DNA of 64,000 bases from Nannocystis bainbridge (GCF_028368995.1 NZ_JAQNDL010000004.1:628001-692000); one strand, 5' to 3'; counted from the first letter of the stretch, positions 50,905 to 59,869 are shown. Translations and numbers: made by a program. The notes: generated by a model not told the origin, from the sequence alone.

Positions 50905-53133
50905 ATGACTCGGAATCGAGTGCAGTATGTATCGTTGGCTACGATGATGATTGGTGCGGTCGGTGCATTTGGATTGGTCGGGTGTACCGAAAACGAGGTC
51001 GACGAGGCGGATCTCGGCGACGACGTCGAGTTCAAGAAAGACGGCGATCCGAAGGCGTTCCCGGGCGAGAGCTTCTCGGCGGACAAGCTGCCGTTCGTCG
51101 AGCCGCTCGAGACGGCCGAGGTGTTCGTCCAGAAGCTGCCCAAGGCGACCGAGGCCGGTGACAACGTCGCGGTGCACATCAAGCTGGACAAGCCGCACAA
51201 CAAGGACCTCCAGGACAGCCTGGTCCGCGTCGTCGGTGACCCCAAGAACCCGATGATGCTGGTGCGCAGCGACGCGCTGGTCGAGCTCGGCGTGCTCAAG
51301 GAGAGCCCCGGCAAGGAGTTCTTCACCGCCTTCGCCACGCTCAGCGCCGAGGAGCTCGAGCAGCGGGCGAAGACCGAGCAGAACCTCGCCAAGTTCGGCG
51401 AGACCACCAAGGACCGGATCGTGTTCGAGGGCCGCAACCCGATCGCGGTCACGACGGGCATCAAGTTCGACATCAGCGTGTTCGACACCGGCGTCCCGGT
51501 CGCGCTCGGGCCCTGTCCGCTCGCGCCGATCTCGACGCCGGCGCGCTGGGAGGAGGCGCTCCTCATCACCGACCTCTCGGTGGTCCGCGACAAGAACCGC
51601 ACCAACGACGTGTGTCACCCCGGGGCCGACAACCCGAACGGCGTGTGGACGTTCAAGCACCTGATGGAGGAGATGGCGATCGGCTCGGGCCTCAGCACCA
51701 ACGATTTCGTGGTCAAGTGGCTGTCGACCTGGCTGACCAATCAGGTCGTCAACAGCGACACGCTCCCGGCGCGCACGCAGATGTTCCAGCAGGTGATCCG
51801 GCCGTGGGCCAACGCCAGCGGCGTCACGTCGTCGCTGGTGGGCGGCAACCTGACCCTCGGCGGCCCGCTCAACCTCGACAAGGCGCCGTTCCGCCTGTCC
51901 GCGATCGTCAACCGCATCGACCTCGGCGAGACCAGCAGCGGCGGCATGTACGGCGGCGGCGGCATGCCGCTCACCGCGGGCGAGATGCGCTTCGTGTTCG
52001 GCGTGCAGAACCTGAACAGCTGCGCGCAGCTGCCCTTCTCGGTGATCTTCGAGTACGGCGTGCCGCGGGAGGACTGCGCCGCGATCAAGGACTGGGCGAA
52101 CCAGTGGATCCGGCTCAGCGACCCGCTGCTGCCCCGGTTCTCGTCCTCGTGGCGCGCCCACCTGGAGAGCATCACCGAGAACGTGGTGCTCAACGGCGCC
52201 GCGCCGGCCAAGGGCAACCAGAACGCGATCAACCAGATCCGGACCAACGAGAACGCGCTCAACTTCCAGTGGGAGCTCCGCGAGTTCACGCTGTCCACCG
52301 AGGACGCGCTCACGAATGTCGACACGCCGACCGACGGCCCGCTGCAGCCGCACACCGTCGCGCTGACCCCCAACGACAGCTTCTACAACGCGTCCGGCGA
52401 CGTCGACATCGACGACTGGACGCTGTTCACGCCGATGCCGCCGTCGGGCGCGCCCGGGGCGGTCCTGTCCGAGGTCTCGTTCGGCGCGGCCTTCACCACC
52501 GGCGCGAGCGGCAACACGATCGTCAGCGACTGCAGCCCGAGCTACTCGATGCCGCTCGTCGCCAGCGGCCTGCCGCTGCGCGGCGGCAACGCTTTCGTGT
52601 CGCCCGTGGATCACTGGCAGATCGCCGCCGCCGATCCGAGCGATCCGCGGGAGGTCTGCGCGCGCCAGCAGTTCTCGATCAACTCCTGCAGCGGCTGTCA
52701 CAAGGAGGACTCGGCCACGCCGTTCTTCCACGTCGATCCGACGAGCGCGCCCGCGAGCCTCTCCAACTTCCTGACCGGCGGCGGCGCCGGCAACGTGTGG
52801 GCGGTGCCCGACCAGCAGTGGGGCCCCGGCGTGGCGTGGATGGAGTTCGCCGACCTCGATCGCCGGCACAACCGGCTCTACGAGATCGCGTGCAACAGCT
52901 GCGGCCGCAGGTTCGTGTTCCCGCACCTCATCGACGTCATCATGGAGGTCAACGGCATGGTCCCCGTGGACACCGGCGTCGCCGAGGATTCGCCGATCAA
53001 GGTCGGTCCGGTGACCAAGCTCGACACGGTCAAGCACCTGCTCAACGCCGCCGCGAAGGTCGACAAGGACGCGGTCGCGCAGGACGTCGAGCTGAGCCGG
53101 TTCACCGGCACGAGCCAGGTGTTCGTGCACTGA
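50905..53133 (+). CDS. Large lipoprotein with CxxCH motif
   Basis: 742 residues from MTRNRVQYVSLATMMIGAVG with a lipobox GLVGC. Most of the protein is of unknown fold. Near residue 600 it has SINSCSGCHKEDSATPFFHV, a single CxxCH heme c-type motif, in a setting (SPVDHWQIAAADPSDPREVC) seen in related myxobacterial lipoproteins. Heme attachment is possible but only one motif is present. The downstream ACP-like gene is 135 nt away, with a clear ribosome site of its own. Confidence 0.82.
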   Translation: MTRNRVQYVSLATMMIGAVGAFGLVGCTENEVDEADLGDDVEFKKDGDPKAFPGESFSADKLPFVEPLETAEVFVQKLPKATEAGDNVAVHIKLDKPHNKDLQDSLVRVVGDPKNPMMLVRSDALVELGVLKESPGKEFFTAFATLSAEELEQRAKTEQNLAKFGETTKDRIVFEGRNPIAVTTGIKFDISVFDTGVPVALGPCPLAPISTPARWEEALLITDLSVVRDKNRTNDVCHPGADNPNGVWTFKHLMEEMAIGSGLSTNDFVVKWLSTWLTNQVVNSDTLPARTQMFQQVIRPWANASGVTSSLVGGNLTLGGPLNLDKAPFRLSAIVNRIDLGETSSGGMYGGGGMPLTAGEMRFVFGVQNLNSCAQLPFSVIFEYGVPREDCAAIKDWANQWIRLSDPLLPRFSSSWRAHLESITENVVLNGAAPAKGNQNAINQIRTNENALNFQWELREFTLSTEDALTNVDTPTDGPLQPHTVALTPNDSFYNASGDVDIDDWTLFTPMPPSGAPGAVLSEVSFGAAFTTGASGNTIVSDCSPSYSMPLVASGLPLRGGNAFVSPVDHWQIAAADPSDPREVCARQQFSINSCSGCHKEDSATPFFHVDPTSAPASLSNFLTGGGAGNVWAVPDQQWGPGVAWMEFADLDRRHNRLYEIACNSCGRRFVFPHLIDVIMEVNGMVPVDTGVAEDSPIKVGPVTKLDTVKHLLNAAAKVDKDAVAQDVELSRFTGTSQVFVH

Positions 53134-53268
53134 GCCGCGCCGAGCAGCGCCCGCGGCCGACGAAGGCCGCGGGCGGCTGCCTCGATCCGATCGCAGCGAG
53201 ACCGCCGCACAATCGACCGCCCGGAAGCGCCGCTTAAGCGCGAATACGTCTGTATGCTTGGAGGCAAC

Positions 53269-53502
53269 ATGAGCACTCTCGACCGAGTCAAGAAGATCGT
53301 CGTCAAGCATCTTGAAGTCAAAGCCGCCAAAGTGACCAAGCAAGCGAACTTCGTCCGCGACCTTGGCGCCAATGCCAACGACATGCTTGAGCTGGTCATG
53401 GCGTTTGAGGAAGAATTCGGCATCGAGATTCCCGATGATGCGGAAGAGAAGATCTCCACCGTGAAGGATGCGATTGTTATCATCGAAAGCAGGCAGGGCT
53501 GA
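53269..53502 (+). CDS. Acyl-carrier-like protein lacking the phosphopantetheine Ser
   Basis: 77 residues from MSTLDRVKKIVVKHLEVKAA, with a GGAGG ribosome site four bases upstream (53260-53264). The ACP fold is clear (FVRDLGANANDMLELVMAFE, EFGIEIPDDAEEKISTVKDA), but the DSL triad is NAN (DLGANAND), so it cannot carry a 4'-phosphopantetheine at the usual position. Base composition is markedly lower in G+C than its neighbours (AAGCATCTTGAAGTC, GCGATTGTTATCATC), suggesting horizontal transfer or different selection. An ATG five codons upstream (53254) is possible. Confidence 0.85.
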   Translation: MSTLDRVKKIVVKHLEVKAAKVTKQANFVRDLGANANDMLELVMAFEEEFGIEIPDDAEEKISTVKDAIVIIESRQG

Positions 53503-53540
53503 TCGGCTTTCCTGGCGTGGCCGATCTGTCGGGAGAACCC

Positions 53541-53684
53541 ATGAGCGAAGCCTCGACGCAGAAGGTGTCTCTTTTGAGGGCAGCCGTAGGCGCGGCCGTG
53601 CTCGCGGCGTTACTCGTCGGAGTCATCCTCGACGAGCGAGATCCGGCGTCGGTCTTGGCGACATGTAGGATCGGCGAGACATGA
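53541..53684 (+). CDS. Short membrane peptide, possible 5' end of a truncated gene
   Basis: 47 residues from MSEASTQKVSLLRAAVGAAV, one transmembrane helix (AAVLAALLVGVILDER). It follows the ACP-like gene by 38 nt, with a GGGAGAA sequence upstream. It ends where the IS66-like remnant begins, so it may be the start of a gene cut by that remnant. Confidence 0.4.
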   Translation: MSEASTQKVSLLRAAVGAAVLAALLVGVILDERDPASVLATCRIGET

Positions 53685-53696
53685 GTGAACGGTCGT

Positions 53697-53929
53697 GGCA
53701 GCGCGCCACAGGTACGGGCGAGCTCCACGTCCTCGCGGGCGTAGATGTCCTCCTGGCGGTGCAACGGGAGGTGGTCTTGCCACCGGCGCACGATCGTGTC
53801 GGCGAGCAGGTCGGGGCCGGCGAGCCCACGCTCGATCGGTCGCTCGGGCGTCTCGGCGATCAGGACCAGGGTGTTCAGCGCCGTGGGATCGGTCACCCTC
53901 CGGACAAACTTCGGCCGCACGACGGACGG
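53697..53929 (-). mobile_element. IS66-type transposase fragment
   Basis: On the minus strand the open frame reads VVRPKFVRRVTDPTALNTL and ETPERPIERGLAGPDLLAD, TIVRRWQDHLPLHRQEDIYA, REDVELART. This corresponds to the conserved RPIxRGLxGPxLLAxxLVxKYxDHLPLYRQ region of IS66 TnpC. Only about 75 residues remain; there is no ATP-independent catalytic core and no visible inverted-repeat ends. It is a decayed insertion. Confidence 0.75.
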
Positions 53930-53933
53930 GCCC

Positions 53934-54818
53934 AACAACGCCAACACCAACGCGTGCAAGGCCGACTGCAGCAAGCAGGCGTGCGGCGATGGCTTCGTCG
54001 GCCCCGGTGAAGGCTGCGACGACGGCAACCAGAGCAACGCGGACGCGTGCACCAACGTCTGCAAGCCGGCCACCTGCGGCGACGGGTTCGTGCAGGCCGG
54101 CGAGCAGTGCGACCTCGGGCTGCTCAACAGCAACAGCGGGCTGTGCACGCTCGCCTGCAAGAACGCGGTGTGCGGCGACGGCTTCACCCAGCCGGGCGAG
54201 CAGTGCGACGACGCCAACATGAACAACAACGACGCCTGCACCAACACGTGCAAGAACGCGGCGTGCGGCGACGGGTTCGTCCAGCCGGGTGAGCAGTGCG
54301 ACGACGGCAACGCGAGCAACACCGACGGCTGCACCAACGCGTGCAAGCCGGCCACGTGCGGCGACGGGTTCGTCCAGCCCGGCATCGGCGAGACCTGCGA
54401 CGACGCCAACAACATCCCCAACGACGGCTGCAACCCCGGCTGCGGCACGTCCTGCAAGGCCGTCAACGGGCTCAACTGGTGCTACAACCCGACCGCCTGC
54501 GGGCAGCCGTGCGATGCCGTGTGCGCGCACTTCGGGCTCACGCCGCTGGCCGACAAGAACGCGTGGTTCCTGGCCCAGGACACCGAGCCCGAGTGCTAGG
54601 CGCTGGCGAGCGCGTTCGGGCTGAACGGCGTCGCGGTGAACGGCTGGACCTACGCGTGCCTCGAGGACACGTCCGGCGATCACACCAACATGCCGCTGAT
54701 CGGGCCGCTGTACTGCTCGACCTACGCCGGGTGCCCGAACGAGCACCTCATCAACATGGACCAGATCGGGAACGCCTGTAACAACAACGGCCGGCGCTCG
54801 ATCTGCCCGTGCCAGTGA
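53934..54818 (+). pseudogene. Broken Cys-rich repeat (DUF4215-type) gene
   Basis: The plus strand reads five CDDGN-type repeats (GDGFVGPGEGCDDGNQSNAD, CTNVCKPATCGDGFVQAGEQ and so on), then a C-terminal module (CYNPTACGQPCDAVCAHFGL, DTEPEC). An amber stop (TAG at 54597-54599) interrupts it, and the same frame continues for 73 residues (ALASAFGLNGVAVNGWTYAC ... GRRSICPCQ) to a stop at 54818. The 5' end runs directly into the IS66-type fragment and has no signal peptide. It is therefore truncated and stopped; the C-terminal continuation is typical of intact relatives. Confidence 0.8.
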
Positions 54819-54833
54819 GCGCGCTCGCCGGAT

Positions 54834-54861
54834 GGCTCTCGGGACAGGTAGACCGAGAGCC
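54834..54861. terminator. Hairpin after the broken Cys-rich gene
   Basis: GGCTCTCGG (54834-54842) pairs with CCGAGAGCC (54853-54861), with a loop containing GGGACAGGT of the palindrome family. No T-run is present. Confidence 0.55.
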
Positions 54862-54899
54862 GTCCGGTGCCTGGACCGCGTGACGCGCGGCCTGCTCGC

Positions 54900-54938
54900 G
54901 GCTCAGCCGGAGGTCCCATGGGTGCCTCCGGCTGAGCC
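54900..54938 (-). terminator. Hairpin downstream of the MscS-type gene
   Basis: A perfect 14-bp stem GGCTCAGCCGGAGG (54900-54913) with CCTCCGGCTGAGCC (54925-54938), about 40 nt after the end of the MscS-type gene. There is no U-run, but the position suits a terminator or 3' stability element. Confidence 0.6.
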
Positions 54939-54977
54939 GTCGACACGCATCATCCGTGGAGCCGCGCGGGCTCGGCG

Positions 54978-56582
54978 TCAGCGCGGGGCCGCGGTGTTCT
55001 GCAGCACGACCACGTGGCTGGCCTGCGGCGCGACGTCGGCGGCCGTGAAGGCGGTGAGCAGCTCGGCGCGCAGCAGCTCGCAGGTGGCGTCGTCGCGGCC
55101 GGGCTTGACGCGGGCGACGCAGCGGACGAGCACGCCGGTGTCTTGCAGGTCCTGGACCACGAATTCGGGGTCGTCGAGGAGGTCGGGGCAGCGCGGGCGG
55201 AGCTCGGCCAGGTGGGCCTTGAAGAGCGCGAGGACGCGGGTGAGGTCGGCGGCGTAGGGCAGGCGGAAGTCGACGATCGCGTTGACGTAGACGCGCGCGT
55301 GGTTGGCGATGCTGCGGACCTCGCCGTTGGGGATGCAGTGGAGCACGCCGGCCTCGTCGCGGAGCTTGAGCACGCGGACCCCGATCTCCTCGACGTTGCC
55401 GACCACGTCGCCGACGCGCACGCGGTCGCCGACGAGGAACAGGCCCTCGAACAGGATGAAGAAGCCGGACACGACGTCGCCGACGAACGCCTGCGCGCCG
55501 AGGCCGACGGCCAGCCCGAGCAGGCCGGCGCCGGCGAGGATCGGCGAGGTGTCGAGGCCGAGCTCCTGCAGCGCCATCACCGTCATGCAGAAGTAGATGG
55601 CGTAGCGGAGGATGCTGCTGGCGACCGGGACGAGGGTGAGGCGCTGCTGGTTCTCGGCCTCGCTGCGCTTGTCCGGATCGGCCAGCAGCAGCTCGCGCAC
55701 CAGCAGCTCGAACACCTCGATCAGCACCCGGCCGGCGTACACGAGGGCGATGATGCGGATGCCGACGAGGCCGAACTCCGACAGCCGGCCGCCGGGGTTG
55801 ATCTGATCGAAGATCCAGGTGGCGGCGCCGACGAAGAAGAAGTAGTCGAGCGTGCGCTTGGTGATGCCCGCGAGGTGCTCGAGCCGACCGACGTAGCGCA
55901 GGGTGCGGTGGCCCTCGCGGCCGCGCGCGAACTGAAACACGACGTCGACCGCCAGGTGGGCGATGACGATCATCGTCCGCGCGATCAGCACGCCGAGCGC
56001 GACCACCGTGACGACGTGCAGCGCTCGCACGATCAGCTCCGGCGGAGGTGCGAGCGCGACGCACAGGCCCGCGGCCGCCAGCGCGATGCCCCAGCGCAGG
56101 GCGATCAGCAGGCGCTCGAGCAGGACGGCGAGCTGGGCGTCGTGCTGCGCGAACGCGGGGTTGCGGCGCAGGCCGGCGATCAAGTAGTGGGCGACGACCT
56201 TGAAGAATCGATAGACGAGGTAGGCGGCGAGCGCGACGCCGACGACGCTCAGGGCCCGCTGCAGCGCCGCCATCGGATCGCGGAGGAGCGCGACCTGGGC
56301 CCACGCCCACAGCCGCGGCGCGCAGTCGATGTCGTACATCGTCAGCGCGACGCCCCCCACGATCAGCGCGATGGCGACCACGGTGGCGACGACGACGATC
56401 GCCCGCGACACGCGGCTCGCCAGCGAGGCGGCCAGGGTGTCGTGATTGGGAGCGCGGACCAGCCGCAGCGCGACCCGCAGCAGGCGACCGGACTGGCGCG
56501 ACACGATCAGGGCCGCGAGGACCACGAGCAGGAGCGCGGCGCCGAATACGAGCGCGTTATTCAACAGCGTTGCAGCGTCCAT
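54978..56582 (-). CDS. MscS-type mechanosensitive channel with long N-terminal membrane part
   Basis: 534 residues from MDAATLLNNALVFGAALLLV. About seven to eight transmembrane helices precede the MscS core. The pore helix and beta domain are recognisable: GLDTSPILAGAGLLGLAVGL, GAQAFVGDVVSGFFILFEGL, VGDRVRVGDVVGNVEEIGVR, VLKLRDEAG, CIPNGEVRSIANHARVY. The C-terminal alpha/beta domain follows. It relieves turgor by opening at high membrane tension. The upstream frame stays open but starts in non-coding DNA. It is divergent from the encapsulin operon. Confidence 0.92.
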   Translation of the reverse strand: MDAATLLNNALVFGAALLLVVLAALIVSRQSGRLLRVALRLVRAPNHDTLAASLASRVSRAIVVVATVVAIALIVGGVALTMYDIDCAPRLWAWAQVALLRDPMAALQRALSVVGVALAAYLVYRFFKVVAHYLIAGLRRNPAFAQHDAQLAVLLERLLIALRWGIALAAAGLCVALAPPPELIVRALHVVTVVALGVLIARTMIVIAHLAVDVVFQFARGREGHRTLRYVGRLEHLAGITKRTLDYFFFVGAATWIFDQINPGGRLSEFGLVGIRIIALVYAGRVLIEVFELLVRELLLADPDKRSEAENQQRLTLVPVASSILRYAIYFCMTVMALQELGLDTSPILAGAGLLGLAVGLGAQAFVGDVVSGFFILFEGLFLVGDRVRVGDVVGNVEEIGVRVLKLRDEAGVLHCIPNGEVRSIANHARVYVNAIVDFRLPYAADLTRVLALFKAHLAELRPRCPDLLDDPEFVVQDLQDTGVLVRCVARVKPGRDDATCELLRAELLTAFTAADVAPQASHVVVLQNTAAPR

Positions 56583-57037
56583 CGACGCGACATTGTGGAT
56601 CACGAGCGGCGGCCTCGTCGAGTCCTCGGGTGCGCCCAGTGTGCCATAGCGATCGGCGAGGAACACAAACGCCCATTGACAATCGTGACAGGTGTCGGCA
56701 GTGGGCGCCCGCTGGGCGCCCGCCCGGCCGGACCGGGCGCCCACGCCGATTGTGCCACGCAGACGGCCATTGCGTGAGGATATCTGGCGATCGGCCGCTC
56801 GCATCCGCGCCGCTTGTTTTTACGTTGACAGCGTATTTCTGACCCGGTAGAGCTCGCCGCGAAAATTCCAATCAACATACTCCGCGCGCGGTTACGGACG
56901 CGCCGGAAATGTCACGAGTCCGAACGGTTCTCGTGACCGACGAATGACGAGCCCCCGGGGGTCGAGCCCGGGAATGGCGCGTCTGTTCGGCGGTGCGGGC
57001 CAATCGTCACAATTGAGAAAGACCTCGAGGTTACGTC
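56583..57037. other. Divergent control region of MscS gene and encapsulin operon
   Basis: A 455-nt gap. A G+C-rich inverted repeat (GTGGGCGCCCG to CGGGCGCCCAC, 56701-56744) lies near the MscS side, and an A/T-rich stretch occurs at about 56816-56880. No gene is seen. Confidence 0.65.
56825..56853 (+). promoter_or_regulatory. Candidate promoter of the encapsulin operon
   Basis: TTGACA at 56825-56830, a 17-nt spacer, then TAGAGC at 56848-56853. The -35 is a perfect consensus; the -10 is weak. It would give a leader of about 180 nt before the ATG at 57038. Confidence 0.4.
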
Positions 57038-58435
57038 ATGTCGAATGCTCAGAAACCCGGTGATTTTGGCTCGCAGACCAGCCTGGCGACCGCAGCAGCG
57101 CGCAATTTGGCGACGACGACCAAGTCGGAGCCGCAGATGCAAGGCATCAGCTCGCGGTGGCTGCTCAAGCTGCTGCCGTGGGTGCGCGCCGCGGGCGGCG
57201 TCTACCGCGTCAACCGCCGCCTCAGCTACGCGATCGGCGACGGTCGCCTCAGCTTCACCAACGTCGGCGCCAAGGTGTCGGTGGTCCCGCAGGAGCTGAG
57301 CGAGCTGCCGCTGCTGCGCGGCTTCGACGACGTCGAGGTGCTCGCGGCCCTGGCCGGCAAGTTCGTCCAGCGCGAGTACAAGGCCGGCGAGTTGCTGGTC
57401 GAGGCCGGCAAGCCCGCCGACCAAGTGTTCCTGATCGCCCACGGTAAGGTCAACAAGCTCGGCACCGGCAAGTACGGCGACGAGACCGTGCTGGCGGTGC
57501 TGGCCGACGGCGCCCACTTCGGCGACCAGAACCTGGTCGAGGAGAACGACACGTGGGGCTTCACCGTCAAGGCGGTGACCCGCGTCATCGCCCTGACGCT
57601 GCCCGAGAAGGCGCTCGCCGACGCGGTCGAGCAGTCGCCGGCGCTGCGCGCCCAGGTCGAGAAGTTCAAGGCCAACCGCGGCAAGCCGCAGAGCGGCCAG
57701 GGCGAGGCCGAGATCGCGCTGGCCTCCGGCCACCGCGGCGAGGTGGCGCTGCCGGGCACGTTCGTCGACTACGAGCTGTCGCCGCGGGAGTACGAGCTCA
57801 GCGTGGCCCAGACGGTGCTGCAGGTGCACTCCCGCGTCGCCGATCTCTACAACGAGCCGATGAACCAGACGCAGCAGCAGCTGCGCCTGACCATCGAGGC
57901 GCTGCGCGAGCGGCAAGAGCACGAGATGATCAACAGCCCCGAGTTCGGCCTGCTCCACAACGCCGACCTCAAGCAGCGCATCCACACCCGTTCGGGCCCG
58001 CCGACCCCGGACGACCTCGACGAGCTGCTGGCGCTGGTGTGGAAGGAGCCGACGGCGTTCCTGGCCCACCCGCGCACCATCGCGGCGTTCGGCCAGGAGT
58101 GCAGCAAGCGCGGCATCTACCCGCACCCCGTCGAGTTCGCGGGGCATCACATCCCGGCGTGGCGCGGCGTGCCGATCCTGCCGTGCAACAAGATCCCGGT
58201 GACCGACACCCGCACCAGCTCGATCCTGCTGCTGCGCGCCGGCGAGAAGAACCAGGGCGTCATCGGCCTCCACCAGCCGGGCATCCCCGACGAGGTCGAG
58301 CCGAGCCTGTCGGTGCGGTTCATGGGCATCAACGAGAAGGCGATCATCTCGTACCTCGTCAGCGCCTACTACTCGGCCGCCGTGCTGGTGCCCGACGCGC
58401 TGGCGGTGCTCGAGGACGCGGAGATCGGTCGCTGA
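57038..58435 (+). CDS. Family 2B encapsulin shell protein (cNMP-binding-domain type), copy A
   Basis: 465 residues. The N-terminal segment (LATAAARNLATTTKSEPQMQ, SSRWLLKLLPWV) is the swapped N-arm typical of family 2 encapsulins. A cyclic-nucleotide-binding-like domain spans about 92-210 (LLRGFDDVEVLAALAGKFVQ, GKVNKLGTGKYGDE, FGDQNLVEENDTW), inserted before the HK97-type core (VDYELSPREYELSVAQTVLQ, VADLYNEPMNQTQQQLRLTI, SGPPTPDDLDELLALVW, GIPDEVEPSLSVR). It has no DNA-binding helix-turn-helix, so it is not a Crp-type regulator. The phosphate-cassette Arg of cAMP binders is absent. It builds the shell of a nanocompartment with the next gene. Confidence 0.93.
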   Translation: MSNAQKPGDFGSQTSLATAAARNLATTTKSEPQMQGISSRWLLKLLPWVRAAGGVYRVNRRLSYAIGDGRLSFTNVGAKVSVVPQELSELPLLRGFDDVEVLAALAGKFVQREYKAGELLVEAGKPADQVFLIAHGKVNKLGTGKYGDETVLAVLADGAHFGDQNLVEENDTWGFTVKAVTRVIALTLPEKALADAVEQSPALRAQVEKFKANRGKPQSGQGEAEIALASGHRGEVALPGTFVDYELSPREYELSVAQTVLQVHSRVADLYNEPMNQTQQQLRLTIEALRERQEHEMINSPEFGLLHNADLKQRIHTRSGPPTPDDLDELLALVWKEPTAFLAHPRTIAAFGQECSKRGIYPHPVEFAGHHIPAWRGVPILPCNKIPVTDTRTSSILLLRAGEKNQGVIGLHQPGIPDEVEPSLSVRFMGINEKAIISYLVSAYYSAAVLVPDALAVLEDAEIGR

Positions 58436-58471
58436 GGCGGCCGCGGAGCTGAGTCGTAGAGGAGACCGGTC

Positions 58472-59869
58472 ATGTCGGACACGTCGAACCCGAGAGATGA
58501 TGCGCAGACGAGCCTCGCCACGGCGGCGGCTCGCAACCTGGCGACGACCACCAAGTCGGCGCCGCAGATGGCGGGCCAGAGCCCGCGCTGGCTGCTGCGC
58601 CTGCTCCCGTGGGTCGACGTGCCCGGCGGGACCTACCGCGTCAATCGTCGCCTGACCTACGCGGTCGGCGACGGGCGCGTCGGATTTACCAGCGTCGGGC
58701 CGCGCGTGCAGGTCATCCCGCGCGAGCTGACCGAGCTGCCGCTGCTGCGCGGCTTCGAGGACGACGAGGTGCTGTCGGCGCTCGCCGATCGCTTCGTCCA
58801 GCACGAGGTCGCCGCCGGCGAGGTCATCGTCGCCGCCGGCGCGCCCGCCGATCGCGTGGTGCTGCTGGCGCACGGCAAGGCGCGCAAGCTCGGCCCCGGC
58901 AAGTACGACGATTCGCTGGTGCTCGGGCAGCTCGTCGACGGCGATCACTTCGGCGACGAAGGCCTGGTCGCGCGCGGCGACGCGTGGCCGTACACGGTGC
59001 AGGCGGTCACGCGCTGCGTGGTCCTGACGCTGTCGGAGCAGGTGCTGACGCGGGCGATCGCCGACTCCCCGGCGCTCGCCGCACACGTCGAGGCCTACGC
59101 GCGCCGACGCGCGCAGCCGCAGGACAAGAGCGGGCAGCAGGCGATAGCGATGTCCGCCGGGCACAGCGGTGAAGCGACGCTGCCGATCAGCTACGTCGAT
59201 TACGAGCTGCGCCCGCGCGAGTACGAGCTCTCGCTCGTGCAGACGATCTTGCGCGTACACACCCGCGTGGCTGACCTCTATAGTGAGCCGATGGATCAGA
59301 CGCAGGAGCAGCTGCGCCTCACGATCGCGGCGGTGCGCGAGCAGCAGGAGCACGAGCTGCTGAACCACCGCGAGTTCGGGCTGCTGCACAACGTCGACCT
59401 CAAGCAGCGGATCCCGACCCGCAGCGGGCCGCCGACGCCCGAGGACCTCGACGAGCTGCTGTGCCGTCGGCGCTCGACCCGGTTCTTCCTGGCCCACCCG
59501 CGCACGATCGCCGCGTTCGCCCGCGAGTGCACGCGCCGCGGGATCTACCCGCAGACGCTGGCGCTCGAGGGCAGCGCGATGCTCGGCTGGCGCGGGGTCC
59601 CGATCGTGCCGAGCGACAAGATGCCGATCTCCCGCGAGGGCACCAGCGCGATCCTGGCGATGCGCGTCGGCGCCGAGTCGCAGGGCGTGATCGGGCTGCA
59701 CCAGACCGGCATCCCCGACGAGGTCGAGCCGAGCCTTTCGGTGCGCTCGATCGGGGTCGACGACCGCGCGGTCCACGAATACCTGATCACTGCGTACTTC
59801 TCGGCGGCGGTGCTGGTGCCCGACGCGCTGGGGATGCTCGAAGACGTGGCGATCGGTCGCCAGGAGTAG
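58472..59869 (+). CDS. Family 2B encapsulin shell protein, copy B
   Basis: 465 residues, the same length and order as copy A and clearly paralogous: SLATAAARNLATTTKSAPQM, LLRGFEDDEVLSALADRFVQ, FGDEGLVARGDAWPYTVQA, VDYELRPREYELSLVQTILR, YSEPMDQTQEQLRLTI, GIPDEVEPSLSVRSIG. Differences concentrate in the nucleotide-binding-like domain and the loop after SGPPTPEDLDELL (CRRRSTRFFLAHP instead of ALVWKEPTAFLAHP). A strong AGAGGAG ribosome site precedes ATG 58472, 36 nt after copy A. Two shell genes in one operon suggest a mixed shell. Confidence 0.93.
   Translation: MSDTSNPRDDAQTSLATAAARNLATTTKSAPQMAGQSPRWLLRLLPWVDVPGGTYRVNRRLTYAVGDGRVGFTSVGPRVQVIPRELTELPLLRGFEDDEVLSALADRFVQHEVAAGEVIVAAGAPADRVVLLAHGKARKLGPGKYDDSLVLGQLVDGDHFGDEGLVARGDAWPYTVQAVTRCVVLTLSEQVLTRAIADSPALAAHVEAYARRRAQPQDKSGQQAIAMSAGHSGEATLPISYVDYELRPREYELSLVQTILRVHTRVADLYSEPMDQTQEQLRLTIAAVREQQEHELLNHREFGLLHNVDLKQRIPTRSGPPTPEDLDELLCRRRSTRFFLAHPRTIAAFARECTRRGIYPQTLALEGSAMLGWRGVPIVPSDKMPISREGTSAILAMRVGAESQGVIGLHQTGIPDEVEPSLSVRSIGVDDRAVHEYLITAYFSAAVLVPDALGMLEDVAIGRQE

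Noticed and set aside
50824..53343. Long minus-strand frame opposite the CxxCH lipoprotein and ACP-like gene
   Set aside because: Low-complexity Arg/Val/Asp translation and overlap with two genes with good starts and conserved motifs; not coding.
53681..54010. Plus-strand frame from 53681
   Set aside because: It is antisense to the IS66 transposase remnant and then runs out of frame into the Cys-rich pseudogene; not a gene.
56583..56804. N-terminal extension of the MscS-type protein to 56804
   Set aside because: The added 74 residues are charged, G+C-driven and lack membrane helices; ATG 56582 directly precedes the first helix.
57038..59869. Annotation of the two proteins as Crp/Fnr-type transcription regulators because of their cNMP-binding domain
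   Set aside because: They have no C-terminal winged helix-turn-helix, are twice the usual length and carry HK97-like shell features beside a terpene cyclase.
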